From the NCBI RefSeq assembly GCF_042675965.1, contig NZ_JBHTKJ010000021.1:62001-126000 (forward strand): 64,000 nt of DNA, read 5' to 3'. The position numbers and the translations under genes were made by a program. Positions 27,603 through 36,454 of the stretch are shown one piece after another (position 1 is the stretch's first letter; the number at the start of each line of letters is the position of its first letter). Under the pieces are notes generated by a model. It searched no databases. It had not been told where the DNA came from and saw nothing but the letters and a program-made list of their open reading frames with translations. The stretch comes from Virgibacillus_R byunsanensis. GTDB lineage: Bacteria; Bacillota; Bacilli; Bacillales; Amphibacillaceae.

Positions 27603-27650
27603 ATCCTTTGTCCAGAATTATTGTAACCGTGTTATTTAGGAGGTGAAATT

Positions 27651-27914
27651 ATGGCTAATATTAAATCAGCAGTAAAGCGTATTGATGTAAATAATAAAAA
27701 ACGTGCTCTTAATCAATCATATAAATCTGATATGCGTTCTCAAATCAAACGTGTAGAAAAATTAGTAGAAGCAAAAGACGTGGATAGTGCAAAATCTGCG
27801 TTACAAACTACAACTAAAAAAATTGATAAAGCTGTACAAAAAGGTGTTATCCACCAAAATACTGGAAACCGCCAAAAAGCTCGTCTTTCTAAAAAAGTAA
27901 AAGAGCTAGCTTAA
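27651..27914 (+). CDS. rpsT: 30S ribosomal protein S20
   Basis: S20 is a primary 16S rRNA-binding protein. The 87-residue, lysine-rich, all-helical product begins MANIKSAVKRIDVNNKKRA and ends in the typical NRQKARLSKKVKEL. AGGAGGTG precedes the ATG. It is transcribed alone, divergently from gpr and convergently with holA, from its own promoter and terminator. Confidence 0.97.
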   Translation: MANIKSAVKRIDVNNKKRALNQSYKSDMRSQIKRVEKLVEAKDVDSAKSALQTTTKKIDKAVQKGVIHQNTGNRQKARLSKKVKELA

Positions 27915-27931
27915 GTTATTGAATTACACAG

Positions 27932-27962
27932 AAAACGATCCCTATTAAAGGATCGTTTTTTT
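27932..27962 (+). terminator. Bidirectional terminator between rpsT and holA
   Basis: A 10-bp stem AAAACGATCC/GGATCGTTTT with an 8-nt loop is followed by seven Ts on the plus strand. The A-rich left side gives a U-run in the other direction, and it directly follows the holA stop, so it probably serves both convergent genes. Confidence 0.9.
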
Positions 27963-28986
27963 AGTTTACATAGATTATTTCGTATAATAACAATTCAAAT
28001 GCCAGCCCTTTCTCCATCTTTCCTTGCTTCATATTGGAATCTGCTGTAGTTAATTTATCGATTATACGTTGCAGATTATCAACCGTAAATTTCTTTTCCC
28101 GGTTTAAAGCAATTTTTATGACATATGGATGAACTGACAATTGCTTTTGCATTTGGGATTGGCTATACCCCTTTTGTTTTAAGAGCTTCACACGCAGAAT
28201 GGTACGAAATTGAAATGCCAGTAATGCAATAAGCGCAATCGGTTCCTCTTTCATTTTTTCTAAATCTTTATATATGGAAATTGCTTTATGTAAATTTTGG
28301 TCAATTACAGCATCTACTAACTGTAATGAAGAGGAATTTGCTGAATGTGAAATCAGTTTTTCTGCAATTCCTTTCGTAACAACCCCACCCTCACCAACAT
28401 ATAACGAAAGCTTTATTAACTCATTCTGTAACAGATGAAGATCTGTTGAAAATTCAGCTTCAAGTATTTCATAAACGTCATCTTGAATAGAAATCTTTAA
28501 TTGAGATGTTAAATTATTCATCCATTTTGATAATTCATATTCTTTTATCGGGCTGCAAACTGCTACAACTCCATTTTTTTTGAATAGTTTACTTACTTTC
28601 TTCCGCTCATCAATTTTCTCATAATCCCCCACAAACAATATTACGGAATAATCAACTGGATGAGCTATGTATTGCTGTAATAATTCCAAATCATGTTCAA
28701 AAGGCAGCTTATCTGGTTTCGCTTTTAGAAAAGTTGGGTTATTTGCGATGATAAGTTTCTTCTCCCCAAAGAAGGGATAAGTCTCTGCATCTGCAATTAC
28801 TTCTTGAATAGGTGTTTCTTCCAAATCAAACACAGAAAGATTTTCCATATCTTCTTTTTTTGGTAATAGTTGTTTTGTAATTTGTTTCTTTAGGTTTTGT
28901 ATAAAAAATGATTCTGTTCCATATATTAAATACACTGGTGATATTTGCTTTTTTTTGACTTTTTGCAATACCTCCATATATGACAT
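27961..28986 (-). CDS. holA: DNA polymerase III delta subunit
   Basis: The delta subunit opens the beta sliding clamp within the clamp loader. The 341-residue product (YqeN in B. subtilis, 347 aa) has PVYLIYGTESFFIQNLKKQI near its N terminus, a AAA+-like fold without functional Walker motifs and a C-terminal collar domain. The ATG at 28986 follows GGAGTG. The open frame continues upstream but has no family similarity. Convergent with rpsT. Confidence 0.93.
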   Translation of the reverse strand: MSYMEVLQKVKKKQISPVYLIYGTESFFIQNLKKQITKQLLPKKEDMENLSVFDLEETPIQEVIADAETYPFFGEKKLIIANNPTFLKAKPDKLPFEHDLELLQQYIAHPVDYSVILFVGDYEKIDERKKVSKLFKKNGVVAVCSPIKEYELSKWMNNLTSQLKISIQDDVYEILEAEFSTDLHLLQNELIKLSLYVGEGGVVTKGIAEKLISHSANSSSLQLVDAVIDQNLHKAISIYKDLEKMKEEPIALIALLAFQFRTILRVKLLKQKGYSQSQMQKQLSVHPYVIKIALNREKKFTVDNLQRIIDKLTTADSNMKQGKMEKGLAFELLLYEIIYVN

Positions 28987-29300
28987 GCTATTCACTCCAA
29001 TTTTTACGATATATTTAATCGTAAAACCTAACATAAGTAATAGCAAGTATTATTTAAAGAAGAAGAGGGGAATAAATGAGCTATTCCCCTCTTGGATCTA
29101 TATAAACGCTTGAAATTCAGCCCTAGGAAACTGTACTTCAAACGATATTTGTTTAGTTATAGATTGACCAATCATTCCAAAAGTATAGATGTTAACTCTT
29201 ACTAAAAATGGAGATGAATAATTTTTGCTTATTTTCACTTTCGTAAGTGGATTTTTTCATACAAATAATTTATACTATAGGTTGAATAGGAGGGGTAGAT
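28987..29300. other. Divergent gap upstream of holA and yqzM with a perfect hairpin
   Basis: No gene is visible in these 314 bp. At 29063-29093 a perfect 12-bp inverted repeat (AAGAGGGGAATA/TATTCCCCTCTT, 7-nt loop) lies about 75 nt upstream of holA. Neither strand shows a T-run next to it, so it is not a standard terminator. An AT-rich stretch at 29265-29282 with TATACTAT is a candidate -10 for yqzM, without a clear -35. Confidence 0.6.
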
Positions 29301-29435
29301 GTGAACGAGTTTGAAAAAGAAGTACAATCTAAAAATAATGATGTAGTTGATTCCATTAAAGGTTTTGGTTTCTCATTTCTGTTCTTTGTCCTAATTTTTA
29401 CTATTGGTGTTATCATTAGTGTAGTTGCTTCCTAG
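29301..29435 (+). CDS. yqzM: YqzM-like small membrane protein
   Basis: A 44-codon frame starts with GTG at 29301 after AGGAGGGG and stops with TAG. The product begins MNEFEKEVQSKNNDVVDSI and continues into one hydrophobic helix of about 24 residues. It matches YqzM, a small membrane protein encoded between holA (yqeN) and comEC in B. subtilis. Its function is unknown. Position, start signal and similarity agree although the gene is short. Confidence 0.88.
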   Translation: MNEFEKEVQSKNNDVVDSIKGFGFSFLFFVLIFTIGVIISVVAS

Positions 29436-29495
29436 GCTACACCATTAAGTACTTAGAATTTTTATGACAATCCAAACATAGTTTTAATGTATATG

Positions 29496-29526
29496 AAAGA
29501 GACTGGATTTTGTCAGTCTCTTTTTT
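29496..29526 (+). terminator. Terminator of yqzM, convergent with comEC
   Basis: The stem AAAGAGACTG/CAGTCTCTTT (29496-29505 and 29514-29523) is followed by a T-run on the plus strand. It lies in the short gap between the convergent genes yqzM and comEC and may serve both. Confidence 0.85.
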
Positions 29527-29551
29527 AATTTTTCATCTAGTAATAGTTAGC

Positions 29552-31825
29552 TTATGGAAGGTATTTAAAAAATGTTCCTTCTTCTTTTTTAAAATAAAAT
29601 TGAACTGCACCATCGACATCCGTTCGGAGGATTGACACATTTTCATTCTTCAGTGTATCAATAACCTCTGATGTCGGGTGTCCGTACCTGTTAGTTCTTC
29701 CTACCGATAATAATGCATATGCTGGTTTAATTTTCTCCACGAACGATTTCGTTGTGGATGTATTGCTTCCATGATGTGCAACTTTAAGTACATCAATCGA
29801 AATACTTGGATAGTTTTTGATTAAATCCTCTTCTACACCTTTACCGATATCACCGGTGAACAACCACTTTTTCCCACCTAATTCAGTATACAGAACGAGT
29901 GAATTGTTGTTGGACGTTAACTTATTTACTTTTGGTGATAAAACATAAAATGCCTGATCGCCTATTGTTAAAGTATCGTTTGCACTCAGGTAGTTTATTT
30001 TTGTTTTATTTGTTTGAAATTGGTCTTGAACAATATAATATTCATTGAACATGACATTTTCCACCCGCATTTCTTCCATGATGAAAGGAAGACTTCCTAT
30101 ATGATCACCATCATCATGTGAAACAAAAATGGCATCTATTTTGCTAATTCCATTAGCATATAAATATGGCTTAATAATTTGTTTATACACTTTGTCCGAT
30201 GGAACTTGATCATTAAAAGAAAATGTTGAGCCAGCATCGATCATAATTACCGCTCTGCGATACGGCAATTCAATAATGAATGAATCACCTTGACCAATAT
30301 CTAACATGGTAACTGTTCCAACTGGAGATAAATACGGTTTTATTGCCATACCTATTATTAAAATAATTAGTAAGAATCCCTGTGCAAATGCATGTTTTAA
30401 TTGGCCAACTTGGATATGTTTCATAAATAAAAAAAATAAACTATAGTATATTAAAGTCGCCATGATTGGTATCGTTCCAATAATCCAAGGATAATACAGA
30501 AAACCATCAATAAACGTTAGTACAGAAATTACCAAGTCATGGATACGGACAAAAATAGCGTCCATGACTTTTGTTATTATCTCAATTGGAGAAGCCATTA
30601 ACATGACAAACATAAACGGGATAACAAATAATGAAAAATATGGTATAACTATTAAATTTAGTAAAATGGATAAAGGGTTAAAGGTATAGAAATAGGAAAG
30701 TTGCAACGGTAAAATGATCATTTGAGAAAGAAAGCTTACTTGTAAAATACTAAAAAACGAAGAAGTGTTTACGGATAACCAATGTTTGGAAAGGATAATT
30801 CCAAATGTAACCAGAAAGGAAAGTTGAAATCCAATATGATAAATAATGTATTTATCCATCAAAATTAGCAGTATAAATACAATACTCAACACGTCCGTGA
30901 TACTAAAATGAACTTTTATCTTATTAAAAATAAGAAAGAGAAAAACCATTATACTTGCCCGCCATACAGAAGGTTCCCCACCAGCTAGGAATGTATAAAA
31001 CGGCAGAAAAGTCAACATAATCCATTGTGCTTTCTCTTTCGTTATCAAATTTAATTTGATGAGCACAAAATAAATAAGTGCCACTATCAAACCAACATGC
31101 AATCCAGAAATGGCCAAAATATGTGACAAATTCCATCGCTGAAACAATTCGACTGTACTATCCTCCAAATAGGAATCATCGCCTAATACTAACGCATTTA
31201 ACCAGGCAGCCGAGGTCTCACTCATGTTGTTATTAATAAATGATACTAACTGAGTACGGACTGTATAAATTCGATCAAACCTAGATGAACCTGTACATTT
31301 TATAGCTTCCAGTGAATCTAATACTATCTGGAAAGTTATCTCACGTGATAATAAGTAATTTCGGTAATTAAATTGACCAGGATTAGTACTACTTTCAGGA
31401 ATTTCAAGATCTCCATAGATCGTACAAGTTGCACCATATTTTAATTGATTGACTTGATTGGAAGGTTCTTTTTTTGAAGGATGATTTCTGAAGAAAATGA
31501 CGAGGTATTTTTGTGAGGTAAGTGTATCTTGAAGTACAAAGTCGTATTTTTCTGGAGTTTGAGTTATAGAACTTACAATTTCTCCATTTATCGGTGATTC
31601 TTCTTGTTTCACTGCATATTCTAAATCTTCAAGTTCAGGTAAATAGTGTAAACAGAAAAAAAAGGCAGATAAGGAAAATAAAATCGGTATCTTCCTTATC
31701 GAGTTAAAAAGATATAACAATAACAACCAAATAACAAACCCTATTAGAAACCATTTACTATCAAAATAAACAGTTAAAATACTAAACGTAATAGCAATTG
31801 TTGGTAAGTGCCAATATCCTTTCAT
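29552..31825 (-). CDS. comEC: Competence DNA-uptake channel ComEC
   Basis: ComEC forms the inner-membrane channel for single-stranded DNA during natural transformation. The 757-residue product has an N-terminal OB-like extracellular domain, a central Competence domain with about ten TM helices (SHILAISGLHVGL) and a C-terminal metallo-beta-lactamase domain. The latter shows SHDDGDHIGS and AHHGSNTST, intact metal ligands that suggest a working nuclease. Third gene of comEA-comEB-comEC. The full-length frame implies that transformation machinery is retained. Confidence 0.95.
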   Translation of the reverse strand: MKGYWHLPTIAITFSILTVYFDSKWFLIGFVIWLLLLYLFNSIRKIPILFSLSAFFFCLHYLPELEDLEYAVKQEESPINGEIVSSITQTPEKYDFVLQDTLTSQKYLVIFFRNHPSKKEPSNQVNQLKYGATCTIYGDLEIPESSTNPGQFNYRNYLLSREITFQIVLDSLEAIKCTGSSRFDRIYTVRTQLVSFINNNMSETSAAWLNALVLGDDSYLEDSTVELFQRWNLSHILAISGLHVGLIVALIYFVLIKLNLITKEKAQWIMLTFLPFYTFLAGGEPSVWRASIMVFLFLIFNKIKVHFSITDVLSIVFILLILMDKYIIYHIGFQLSFLVTFGIILSKHWLSVNTSSFFSILQVSFLSQMIILPLQLSYFYTFNPLSILLNLIVIPYFSLFVIPFMFVMLMASPIEIITKVMDAIFVRIHDLVISVLTFIDGFLYYPWIIGTIPIMATLIYYSLFFLFMKHIQVGQLKHAFAQGFLLIILIIGMAIKPYLSPVGTVTMLDIGQGDSFIIELPYRRAVIMIDAGSTFSFNDQVPSDKVYKQIIKPYLYANGISKIDAIFVSHDDGDHIGSLPFIMEEMRVENVMFNEYYIVQDQFQTNKTKINYLSANDTLTIGDQAFYVLSPKVNKLTSNNNSLVLYTELGGKKWLFTGDIGKGVEEDLIKNYPSISIDVLKVAHHGSNTSTTKSFVEKIKPAYALLSVGRTNRYGHPTSEVIDTLKNENVSILRTDVDGAVQFYFKKEEGTFFKYLP

Positions 31826-31835
31826 ATCCTCACCT

Positions 31836-32399
31836 TTAACGTTCGAACAAATTTTCAGCTTGTACTTTTAAAGAATTTAGTTGATCTTCATCCTCAGATG
31901 ACGACTCTAGTTCATCTAATAAGGTCTTTACATATTCCGCTTTTTGTTGATACTTTGTATCAACAGCTAAATACGTTAATTCCACTTTCTTCATGTTAAC
32001 GCCAGCTTCTTTAAATAAATCAATTGCATATGGGTGGTTCCGATAATCTACTGCATAATATACCGTTTTTATACCACTTTGAATAATTTGTTTGCAGCAT
32101 TGTAAACAGGGAAAGTGAGTAACATACATCTCAGCGTTCTCGGTTGGAACTCCAAATTTTGCACATTGTAATAATGCGTTAGCTTCAGCATGCACAGTTC
32201 GCACACAATGCCCATCAATCACGTAACAACCTTCATCAGTACAATGTACACTTCCAGACACACTTCCATTATACCCACCAGCAATGATCCGCTTATCTCT
32301 AACAATAGTTGCACCGACCATTAACCTTGTACATGTACTTCTTAGTGCTAGTAAATTACTTTGTGCCATATAATATTGATCCCAAGAAATCCTGTCCAT
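31836..32399 (-). CDS. comEB: ComEB, dCMP deaminase-family protein
   Basis: ComEB belongs to the cytidine/deoxycytidylate deaminase family. In B. subtilis it is encoded in comE and has been tied to localisation of competence proteins, apart from any dCMP deaminase activity. The 187-residue product shows the zinc-binding HAEANALLQCA and PCLQCCKQI motifs. AAAGGGG precedes the ATG. It sits between comEA and comEC with short spacing. Confidence 0.93.
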   Translation of the reverse strand: MDRISWDQYYMAQSNLLALRSTCTRLMVGATIVRDKRIIAGGYNGSVSGSVHCTDEGCYVIDGHCVRTVHAEANALLQCAKFGVPTENAEMYVTHFPCLQCCKQIIQSGIKTVYYAVDYRNHPYAIDLFKEAGVNMKKVELTYLAVDTKYQQKAEYVKTLLDELESSSEDEDQLNSLKVQAENLFER

Positions 32400-32464
32400 A
32401 TTCCAAACCCCTTTTTCTATATTTTAGTTAAGTTTACAACTGGTATTTTATACTCGTCAATAAC

Positions 32465-33046
32465 CTATGGAATTTGTATATCATCTTTTAAATTCTCTAG
32501 CGTCTTTTCACCTATACCGGAGATGTTAAGTAAATCTTCAACAGTTTGAAAATAACCTTCCTCATCACGATATTGAATAATAGCTTGTGCTTTTGATGGT
32601 CCTATTCCATTTAATTTTTCAATTTCTTCCTGTGTTGCATAATTTAATCTAAGTTTCGATGAAGGTTGAACTTGTGTTGAAGGCGAGATTTCCCCTCTTT
32701 TAGGAATAAAAATAATCATTTCATCATGTACTTTTTGTGCAAGGTTTACCATTGTTTGATCCGCATCTTTTAAAAAACCACCCGCTAATTGAATGACATC
32801 ATTCACCCTGGAGTCCATATTGATTTCATATACTCCAGGAGAGAGTACTTCCCCTTTAACATCTATAACAACATATGAAGGGCTATTCTCGTCCGTAACG
32901 AGTGAATTATTTTCGAGGTCTATTGGAATAACATTAGCTTCGGAGACATTTTCTTCTATTTTTTCATTACCATTGAAAAAGAAAAAGATAAAAACAGCTG
33001 CAATAACTACAATAAAAAATAAGCTTTTTTTGAGTAGTTCAACCAT
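32465..33046 (-). CDS. comEA: Competence DNA receptor ComEA
   Basis: ComEA is a membrane-anchored protein that binds double-stranded DNA outside the membrane and passes it to ComEC. The 193-residue product has an N-terminal TM helix (about 5-24), an SLBB domain (VIDVKGEVLSPGVYEI) and two C-terminal helix-hairpin-helix motifs with KLNGIGPSKAQAI and LLNISGIGEKTL. The ATG at 33046 follows AAGGATG. It heads the comE operon. The comER gene usually divergent from comEA is absent, and a repeat element lies there instead. Confidence 0.95.
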   Translation of the reverse strand: MVELLKKSLFFIVVIAAVFIFFFFNGNEKIEENVSEANVIPIDLENNSLVTDENSPSYVVIDVKGEVLSPGVYEINMDSRVNDVIQLAGGFLKDADQTMVNLAQKVHDEMIIFIPKRGEISPSTQVQPSSKLRLNYATQEEIEKLNGIGPSKAQAIIQYRDEEGYFQTVEDLLNISGIGEKTLENLKDDIQIP

Positions 33047-33191
33047 GTGGGTCACATCCTTAAGAAGGAGGATAATAGTACGAGGCAAATGCATAGAGAA
33101 ATGAATACAAGATTATATATTCGACACAAATCACTAAAATCCTTTAAATAATATGACTATTTTCGTAAAGATTGTGGTTTTTCAGGGAATA

Positions 33192-33839
33192 GATATAAAC
33201 TGCGACGTAACTTGAGCTAATGGTGGGTGCTATTATTCGCTCTGGAAATACACTTCGCTTTTCGCGGGCGGCTGGTGAGCTTCTTCATGCTGACGCATTT
33301 CAGAATCTCACCTATGCCTATCCTCCCGCAGAAGTCTTCGTGTATTTCCACCGCTGGAATAGCGTCCACAATAATACAACAACTGATCATTTCGTTTTTA
33401 TAGCATGAACTACCACTTTTATGATGGTTGATTGGAGCCGATGGCGGTCGACTCTTTGAAAATACAAACCAATTTTCTTTGTGCGATGTAACGCTACCAG
33501 AGCTTTCCTTGTCCTTTGGGAAAAGCAAGTTTTAAGATACGAAACTTTAATTTTGAATGATTTTTCCTAAAATTAATTAGAACATCACTACCAGCGAAGG
33601 CAGAACACGGAGACTCCTCGAAAATACAAACCGATTTTCTTCGTGCGATGTAACGCTGTCGAAGCATTCCTTGTCCTGTGGGAACAGCACGTGTCCGAAG
33701 ACCCCGGAAGAAGCGTTTTTTGCTTCTGAGGAGGGCTGAGGCCGTGCCCACGGAAAGCGAAGTGTTCTGCCGTAGCGGTGATACAGCACTCGATACCGAG
33801 AAAGCAAATCCACAAAAAAGTTACGTCGCAGTCTACATC
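33192..33839. repeat. Non-coding 648-bp element with terminal inverted repeats, copy R4
   Basis: The ends are 22-bp inverted repeats with two mismatches (33192-33213 and 33818-33839), including a perfect 14-bp core CTGCGACGTAACTT. Inside are two direct copies of a block of about 73 bp (33450-33522 and 33611-33683, about 80% identical) containing GTGCGATGTAACGCT. Paired hairpin arms such as GGAAATACAC/GTGTATTTCC are also present. The GCATTCCTTGTCCTGT core recurs in the copies near 48130 and 50260. Overlapping frames on both strands show no ribosome binding sites or family similarity and reflect high local GC. There is no transposase. The element fills the comEA-yqeM gap. Confidence 0.75.
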
Positions 33840-33886
33840 AACTATGAAGATGAAAAAGCAACAACGCATACGAAAACAGCCTAAGA

Positions 33887-33920
33887 AATAAAGATCAGGA
33901 AAATTATTTTCCTGATCTTT
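33887..33920 (-). terminator. Hairpin terminator at the end of yqeM
   Basis: AAAGATCAGGAAAA pairs with TTTTCCTGATCTTT around the yqeM stop codon at 33904-33906. The following T-run on the minus strand is short, so termination may be incomplete, or it may serve both directions as an element boundary. Confidence 0.7.
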
Positions 33921-34659
33921 TTTCTGCTACAATAAATATCCTTTCAGCATGTTTACTGAGATTTTGTTTTTCCATTGAGAAATCAGCAGATATATTACTG
34001 ATCTCAAACCCCGATTGAATTAGTAATTCTTGATACTTTTCAATTGGAAACGTTTGTTGATGATGATATTCATCAAATCGATTGTACTGATTGCCATCCT
34101 TCACAAAGAAAGTTAAATCATGATACATCTCCCCAGGTATATCACCTTCTAAGCAAAACCAGATATATGAAATATCTTCTGAAACATCTCCAAAGGTATG
34201 ATTCACAAAGTTGTTCTCGACATGGTACATCGAATGAACATCAAATATAAATAACCCCCCAGGATTTAATATGTCCGAAACTTTTTCGAATACAACATTC
34301 AATTCTTTCTCTGTAGTTATATAATTCATAACATCACAATAACTAACTGCTAAATCTACATCCTTAATACCTTCCAATTCACGCAGATCCTGATGAATCC
34401 ATTGTACAGAAAGACTTTGATCGCTTGAACGTTGCTCCGCATAGCTCAACATATCAATAGAGTAATCAACACCAGTCATTTGATACCCCTTTGCTGCAAG
34501 TCGCGTCGTTATTTGGCCAGTGCCACAGCCCAGGTCAGCTATTTTGGAAACCTTCTTTCCAGTTTGTCTAATCATTTCCTCTGTAAACTCTAACCACTTG
34601 TTATATGGAGCTTCCATCATTAGTTGATCATATAGATAAGCCATTTGTTGATATGCCAT
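33904..34659 (-). CDS. yqeM: Class I SAM-dependent methyltransferase YqeM
   Basis: The 251-residue protein has the SAM-binding motif IADLGCGTGQITTRLA and a Rossmann fold. Its substrate is not established. It is the YqeM orthologue, encoded directly after rsfS as in B. subtilis, with 3 nt between the genes. The ATG at 34659 follows GAAGGAT. A role with the ribosome-maturation genes nearby is possible but based only on linkage. Confidence 0.9.
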   Translation of the reverse strand: MAYQQMAYLYDQLMMEAPYNKWLEFTEEMIRQTGKKVSKIADLGCGTGQITTRLAAKGYQMTGVDYSIDMLSYAEQRSSDQSLSVQWIHQDLRELEGIKDVDLAVSYCDVMNYITTEKELNVVFEKVSDILNPGGLFIFDVHSMYHVENNFVNHTFGDVSEDISYIWFCLEGDIPGEMYHDLTFFVKDGNQYNRFDEYHHQQTFPIEKYQELLIQSGFEISNISADFSMEKQNLSKHAERIFIVAEKRSGK

Positions 34660-34662
34660 TTT

Positions 34663-35019
34663 CTATCCTTCTTGACCAACACTTAATGGTAGTCTAGCAG
34701 CATCGCCCCATAAACGCTCTAAATTGTAATAACCACGTTCTTCCTTATGAAATATATGGCATACAATATCACCGATATCAACTAACACCCAACGTGCTTG
34801 CTCAAAGCCCTCTAAACGCTTGATCGAAATATCATTTTCTTCCATTCTTTCTTTAACCGATCGAGCAATCGCTTGTACTTGCCGTTCATTACTTCCATGA
34901 CAAATCAGAAAATAATCTGCAACTAAAGACACATCCTTCATATCTAACGCAATTATATCTTCAGCTCTTTTATCATCACAGGCTTCTGCAGCAATATTCA
35001 CAATGTCTTTCACATCCAT
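34663..35019 (-). CDS. rsfS: Ribosomal silencing factor RsfS
   Basis: RsfS binds L14 on the 50S subunit and blocks subunit joining under nutrient limitation. The 118-residue product has the Iojap-domain signatures VADYFLICHGSNERQVQAIA and WVLVDIGDIVCHIF. GGAGGG precedes the ATG. It lies between yqeK and yqeM in a tightly packed operon. Confidence 0.95.
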   Translation of the reverse strand: MDVKDIVNIAAEACDDKRAEDIIALDMKDVSLVADYFLICHGSNERQVQAIARSVKERMEENDISIKRLEGFEQARWVLVDIGDIVCHIFHKEERGYYNLERLWGDAARLPLSVGQEG

Positions 35020-35022
35020 TAA

Positions 35023-35595
35023 TTAATTCCCTCCATTTATACGATTGATTAAATCATTGTACGTGTAAAAAGTGTCAGGATAAACACTTGCATTTTTATT
35101 CATTAGATGTTGAATCGTATTCCGTGACGCCATCAAACAAGCATGTATTAAATCATCCTGTGCTATTTCTCTTACTTCATCCACTCCTGGAAAGGTTCTG
35201 CCCGGTTCCATATAGTCTGCTATAAAAATAATCATATCAAGCTTACTCATATTTGCTTTTCCAGTGGTATGGTATCTGATTGCACTTTGTATAAGACGGT
35301 CTGTAATTCCATATTCCTGTTCAATCAACAAAGCTCCTACTGGGCCATGCCATAATTCATGATGATAATGAAGTAAATCTTTAGGTAAGCTACTCTTTAT
35401 AATTCTTCTTCTTAATTCTTCTTTTGGTCTGTATTTAGCATAATCATGGAAAATTGCTGCTAGTTCAACTTTTTCTTTCGACTCATTATATTTACCTGCT
35501 AATTCTTCTGCTGTAGTTGCAACTCGTAACGTATGATCAAATCTTTCTTTTGTTAAATGAGGCTTAACTAATAAAATCGCTTCATCTTTGTTCAT
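35023..35595 (-). CDS. yqeK: HD-domain diadenosine tetraphosphatase YqeK
   Basis: YqeK-family proteins hydrolyse Ap4A symmetrically to two ADP molecules. The 190-residue product has the HD-domain ligands in FDHTLRVA and AAIFHDYAKYR. A later histidine lies in HHELWHGPVGA and an aspartate in IADYMEPGR. The ATG at 35595 follows AAGGAG, inside the 3' end of nadD (14-nt overlap), implying translational coupling. Linkage to NAD synthesis is conserved in Firmicutes. Confidence 0.92.
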   Translation of the reverse strand: MNKDEAILLVKPHLTKERFDHTLRVATTAEELAGKYNESKEKVELAAIFHDYAKYRPKEELRRRIIKSSLPKDLLHYHHELWHGPVGALLIEQEYGITDRLIQSAIRYHTTGKANMSKLDMIIFIADYMEPGRTFPGVDEVREIAQDDLIHACLMASRNTIQHLMNKNASVYPDTFYTYNDLINRINGGN

Positions 35596-36151
35596 ACAAT
35601 TGCTTCTCCTTAATATAAGCTTCAACGCTCTGAGGTATTAAATATTTAACGGATTGATTATTTCTTAACCTTTCTCGTAAAACTGTAGATGAGATTTCTA
35701 TACTTGGGATCTCCACCTGCTTAACGGGAAAATCTGTTTCCAGTCGATAACCTGGACGTTCTACTCCGACAAATGTAACCATTTGGACTAAATCACTAAT
35801 GTTTTGCCACCGTGGTAGAAATTCCACCATATCTGCACCAATGATAAAATAAAATTCAATGCCTGGATGTTTTTCTCTTAACAACTTCATTGTATCGAAT
35901 GTGTACGATTTCCCTAAACGATCCATCTCAATCGAATTAACATTAAAGGCTGAGTTATTTTCAATAGCTACTTGTAACATGGCAAAGCGTTCATTTGCAA
36001 CGATGGTAGCTTTATCCTTGTGTGGTGGTTCGTTGGATGGGATGAACCATACTTCATCAAGAGATAGTGCAATACGTACTTCCTCTGCTATTATTAAATG
36101 TCCAATATGTGGAGGATCAAATGTTCCACCTAAAATACCCACACGCATCAT
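35582..36151 (-). CDS. nadD: Nicotinate-nucleotide adenylyltransferase
   Basis: NadD adenylates nicotinate mononucleotide to deamido-NAD. The 189-residue product, the same length as in B. subtilis, has the nucleotidyltransferase motif GGTFDPPHIGH (H15 and H18) and the C-terminal EISSTVLRER motif. The start is one of two adjacent ATGs at 36151 and 36148 after AAGGGG. It overlaps yqeK. Confidence 0.96.
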   Translation of the reverse strand: MMRVGILGGTFDPPHIGHLIIAEEVRIALSLDEVWFIPSNEPPHKDKATIVANERFAMLQVAIENNSAFNVNSIEMDRLGKSYTFDTMKLLREKHPGIEFYFIIGADMVEFLPRWQNISDLVQMVTFVGVERPGYRLETDFPVKQVEIPSIEISSTVLRERLRNNQSVKYLIPQSVEAYIKEKQLYEQR

Positions 36152-36162
36152 GACAAACCCCT

Positions 36163-36453
36163 TTATGGTAATTCAATATGCTTATTTTCTTCTGACTCTT
36201 TATATAATATGATGTTATTGCCAATTATTTGAACAATTTCTGCTTCTGTTCCTTCAACCAGTTGTTCTGCTACAGTATTTTTATCTTCTAAACAATTTTG
36301 CAATATACTAACCTTTATTAATTCACGCTTTTCGAGTGCCTCATTAATTTGTTCAACCATATTTAGATTCACACCTGTTTTTCCAACTTGAAAAATAGGT
36401 TTCAATTGATTTGCTTCTGACCGTAGAAAGCGTTTTTGTTTCCCTGTTAACAT
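36163..36453 (-). CDS. yhbY: YhbY-family RNA-binding (CRM domain) protein
   Basis: The CRM-domain protein YhbY (YqeI) associates with pre-50S particles and aids ribosome assembly. The 96-residue product shows LTGKQKRFLRSEANQLKPIF and the GKTGVN motif of the CRM fold. Its ATG follows the aroE stop by a single base, and GGAAG within the aroE end serves as ribosome binding site. Confidence 0.94.
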   Translation of the reverse strand: MLTGKQKRFLRSEANQLKPIFQVGKTGVNLNMVEQINEALEKRELIKVSILQNCLEDKNTVAEQLVEGTEAEIVQIIGNNIILYKESEENKHIELP

Positions 36454-36454
36454 A

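Noticed and set aside
28987..29046. Longer start for holA giving 361 residues
   Set aside because: The extra N-terminal part lacks family similarity, and a good ribosome binding site precedes the ATG at 28986.
33217..33884. Several overlapping open frames of 60-100 codons on both strands in the comEA-yqeM gap
   Set aside because: They overlap each other in different frames, lack ribosome binding sites and recognisable families, and cover a repeat element whose direct repeats and hairpins explain the conservation.
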